Position numbers and translations under genes: made by a program | Shown here: positions 14,050-15,749 of the stretch, one piece after another | Numbering within the stretch: the first letter of the stretch is position 1 | How the letters are laid out: the number at the start of each line of letters is the position of its first letter | The notes under the pieces: generated by a model | What the model saw: only the letters and a program-made list of their open reading frames with translations | Database searches by the model: none | Told to the model about the DNA's origin: nothing | Assembly (NCBI GenBank): GCA_964487285.1 | Contig: CAZAPZ010000032.1 | Span: 1-15,749, forward strand | Direction: 5' to 3' | Source of the DNA: CAZAPZ01 sp964487285 | Lineage (GTDB): Bacteria; Campylobacterota_A; Desulfurellia; JAADFJ01 | Length of the DNA stretch: 15,749 nt

Positions 14050-15657
14050 TTATTGTAACGAGGATGGGGGTTTGACTCCCAACTTTTCGTAAAGCCCCAT
14101 CTGCCGGTTGGTCATTTCTCCGACATATGACTGATGACCCTGCTGCTCGAAACCTTCAATAATATCCAGCTCATCCAGTAACCCCTGCATCGTGGTGTTT
14201 TTGAACAGACCTGTACTCTGCATCTTTTTCTTGATATAGGACAGAACAATGAGGGCGAGAAACTCCACAAACAGCTTTCCATCCAAACTCTGTTCTGAGG
14301 ACACCGCCAGTCTCCGAAGATTCAACCGCTCTTTCAGGTTTCCAAAAGCCTTTTCAACCAAGTCTTTATTGCGGTAAATCTCCAAAGCTTCAATGGGATT
14401 TTTGATATCGTTGCTTAGAAGAGCAAAATAGCCATAGTTCTTTTTTGTATCTGCAATAGCTTTTTCTTTTGCCACGACCCTGATGCCTCTTGCAGGAGTA
14501 TGGATAACTTCAAAATAGGCGGCATACAATCTTTCATGATCCGGGTTTCTTTTTCCGCTTTCCAGTTCAATTTGCAGCTTGTGCAGCAATTTGTTGAGTG
14601 CCCTCTCACGCTCTAAAGCCCGTTCTGCCGAGTAGTACAAAAGGAGATACATTCTTTGGGTGCTTTTCAATGTATCTCCTTTATAGGGACGAGCCTGTAA
14701 ATACTCCCATTTAATCGGCATGGCATAAGCGTATAAATCATACGCGGGACTGTAATGCTTCCAGCTTCTGAACCTGTCCCGTTCGGAATTAAGCCCTGTT
14801 TTTACAATCTTCAGTGATGACCTGGCGGCAATCAGAAATTTCAAATGGTTCTTATACAAAGCGTTAATGTTATCTGCGCTGTAAAATCCCCGGTCCATCA
14901 CCAGTTTGATACGGTCAAGCTCCATAAAATGGATATCCGCCAACAGTTTTTTCAGGGTTTTAACATCAGGGATATGTCCGGCAATCTTCCGATAATAGAA
15001 TGGAAGTTGAGAGGTCTGACCAAACAACATGGCAAGGTTGATCTGTTCCAGCGGTTCATGGTCCTTATTAAATCCATATCGTACTTGGTTCAGGCACTTG
15101 GAATAGCTGGATATCGAGGTTGTGTCGTATACCCAATACTCCCTTTCTGCCCTGCGCTTTCCCTGCAGGCGAAAGAAACGTTCCCTGGCTTCCTCCGTGA
15201 TGGAAGCAAACACCTCACTGCTTCTTTGAGATGGGATTGTCTTTTCGTATGGATGTTTATGAATTGCCGACCATCTGGGGAAACGGCTCAGTGGGTTTTT
15301 GTCCTCAAGAATAAGATAATAAGCAATAGACAGAAGCTGTTTGTATTGTTTGGGAAAGCATTTTTTCAAGTCATTCGCCACGCCCAGGGTCTCCACAATT
15401 TTATCAAACAGGTAGGTTGCACCATAAAAGTTGCGGGATATCCGGGTGATGGGAACCGGCCCCCTCCCTGTCTTTTCTTTTGAAGTGTTCGGTATTCTTT
15501 TCCGTGTCGGAACAATCTTTTTTGTTCCAGGATCTACTTTACCAATGCATTTTCGTTTTGCCCGAGACTGCTTTTTCTCTTTGTCCCAAAAGGATATTGA
15601 TTCATAGGCATATGTCACGCCTGTTTTTTTGTTTGCCTGGTATACGATTGCTGCCAT
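14050..15657 (-). CDS. IS1634-family DDE transposase
   Basis: The 535-residue transposase cuts and inserts its element by DDE chemistry. Catalytic positions are Asp178 in EYWVYDTTSISSYS, Asp255 in IKLVMDRGFYSADN, and Glu435 within the IS4-type signature YRNKDLVEKAFGNLKERL (428-445; Y, E and K as expected). A long beta-strand insertion between the second Asp and the Glu is typical of IS4-superfamily enzymes. The start is ATG at 15657 because GGGAGG lies six bases upstream. An ATG 12 codons further out lies inside an inverted repeat and has no ribosome site. Length is full and no stop or frameshift is seen, so it is probably intact and potentially active. The coding sequence looks more GC-rich than its neighbours, consistent with recent arrival. 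Confidence 0.92.
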   Translation of the reverse strand: MAAIVYQANKKTGVTYAYESISFWDKEKKQSRAKRKCIGKVDPGTKKIVPTRKRIPNTSKEKTGRGPVPITRISRNFYGATYLFDKIVETLGVANDLKKCFPKQYKQLLSIAYYLILEDKNPLSRFPRWSAIHKHPYEKTIPSQRSSEVFASITEEARERFFRLQGKRRAEREYWVYDTTSISSYSKCLNQVRYGFNKDHEPLEQINLAMLFGQTSQLPFYYRKIAGHIPDVKTLKKLLADIHFMELDRIKLVMDRGFYSADNINALYKNHLKFLIAARSSLKIVKTGLNSERDRFRSWKHYSPAYDLYAYAMPIKWEYLQARPYKGDTLKSTQRMYLLLYYSAERALERERALNKLLHKLQIELESGKRNPDHERLYAAYFEVIHTPARGIRVVAKEKAIADTKKNYGYFALLSNDIKNPIEALEIYRNKDLVEKAFGNLKERLNLRRLAVSSEQSLDGKLFVEFLALIVLSYIKKKMQSTGLFKNTTMQGLLDELDIIEGFEQQGHQSYVGEMTNRQMGLYEKLGVKPPSSLQ

Positions 15658-15672
15658 TTTGCCTCCCTTATA

Positions 15673-15703
15673 CATCGTTACAACATTATGCATTGTAACG
15701 ATG
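15673..15703. repeat. Perfect 11-bp inverted repeat in the transposase leader
   Basis: CATCGTTACAA (15673-15683) and TTGTAACGATG (15693-15703) are exact reverse complements around a nine-base loop. The repeat lies directly upstream of the transposase ribosome site. A related TTGTAACGAGGATG occurs at the other end of the element (14053-14066). It may be a transposase-binding site doubling as an operator, or an RNA hairpin in the leader. Confidence 0.75.
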
Positions 15704-15713
15704 GAAAATGCAA
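15685..15713 (-). promoter_or_regulatory. Transposase promoter overlapping the inverted repeat
   Basis: Minus-strand TTGCAT (15713-15708), 17 bases, CATAAT (15690-15685) is a good -35/-10 pair (4/6 and 5/6). The -10 sits in the loop between the two repeat arms, so anything bound to the arms would block RNA polymerase. Confidence 0.5.
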
Positions 15714-15749
15714 GAAAAATCCTGGCTAATTGACAAGTATTATTACCCC

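Larger units (their letters stand above)
14036..15714 (-). mobile_element. IS1634-type insertion sequence (IS4 superfamily), boundaries approximate
   Basis: The element has replaced or interrupted the IS200 TnpA at about 14036. The left boundary is where TnpA similarity stops. CTGCATTCCC at 14036-14045 and, on the minus strand, CTTGCATTTTCC starting at 15714 resemble each other and may be the two tips. A TTGTAACGA motif follows inward at both ends, but at different distances (17 and 31 bases). No TnpA remainder appears on the right side, and the sequence 15715-15749 has no counterpart at the left. So the right tip may lie beyond the window, or the locus was rearranged. Confidence 0.6.

Noticed and set aside
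14845..15483. A 212-residue plus-strand frame inside the transposase
   Set aside because: It is antisense to a full-length DDE transposase with all catalytic residues; no ribosome site or recognisable domain.
15715..15749. GGGGTAATAATACTTGTCAA on the minus strand at the right edge as the terminal repeat of the IS
   Set aside because: No matching sequence exists at the left end near 14036, so it cannot be accepted as a terminal inverted repeat from this window alone.

Overview
The window looks like a chromosomal segment of an AT-rich, Gram-negative bacterium. A TolC-type outer-membrane channel with an RND pump requires two membranes. FmdE, an archaeal-type phosphoglycerate mutase, TauE/SafE and an ArsP-like permease pair together suggest an anaerobic lineage of the Desulfobacterota/'Deltaproteobacteria' or Nitrospirota/Deferribacterota sort. 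This placement is inference from gene content; no rRNA or phylogenetic marker comparison was possible.

Layout. (1) Positions 1-4682 are all on the minus strand and hold core metabolism and translation. In transcription order they are tRNA-Arg(GCG), a cofactor-independent phosphoglycerate mutase, a small lysine-rich protein with an apparently broken 5' end, class I fructose-1,6-bisphosphatase, then the classic rplU-rpmA-obgE cluster followed by proB, which runs off the left edge. A good sigma70-type promoter lies before rplU. (2) Positions 4742-10689 are a divergent plus-strand operon: an ArsR-family repressor with a Cys-X-Cys metal-site motif, a TolC-like outer-membrane channel, a periplasmic adaptor and an RND pump. 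Every gene overlaps the next, so it reads as one self-regulated tripartite efflux unit. (3) Positions 10690-11170 are a non-coding mosaic holding three related REP-like repeats, a perfect 10-bp hairpin, a 7-bp tandem repeat and a possible short peptide. (4) Positions 11171-13752 hold FmdE, a TauE/SafE transporter, a perfect 14-bp TetR-type palindrome with no adjacent TetR gene, and two half-size ArsP/DUF318-like permeases overlapping by one base. (5) Positions 13760-15749 are a mobile-element pile-up: the left end and 5' part of an IS200/IS605 tnpA, cut off by an IS1634-type (IS4 superfamily) element whose DDE transposase is intact.

How the parts work together. The left block couples gluconeogenic enzymes to ribosome and GTPase genes. 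The RND block is probably induced when a ligand, perhaps a soft metal or metalloid, releases the ArsR repressor. The right block is an accessory transport/molybdo-enzyme-associated set next to an insertion hot spot. I found no convincing wholly new system. The most interesting leads are the G-run frame break before the small ORF at 3144-3397, the GCG anticodon, the orphan palindrome beside the split permease, and the transposase promoter embedded in an inverted repeat.
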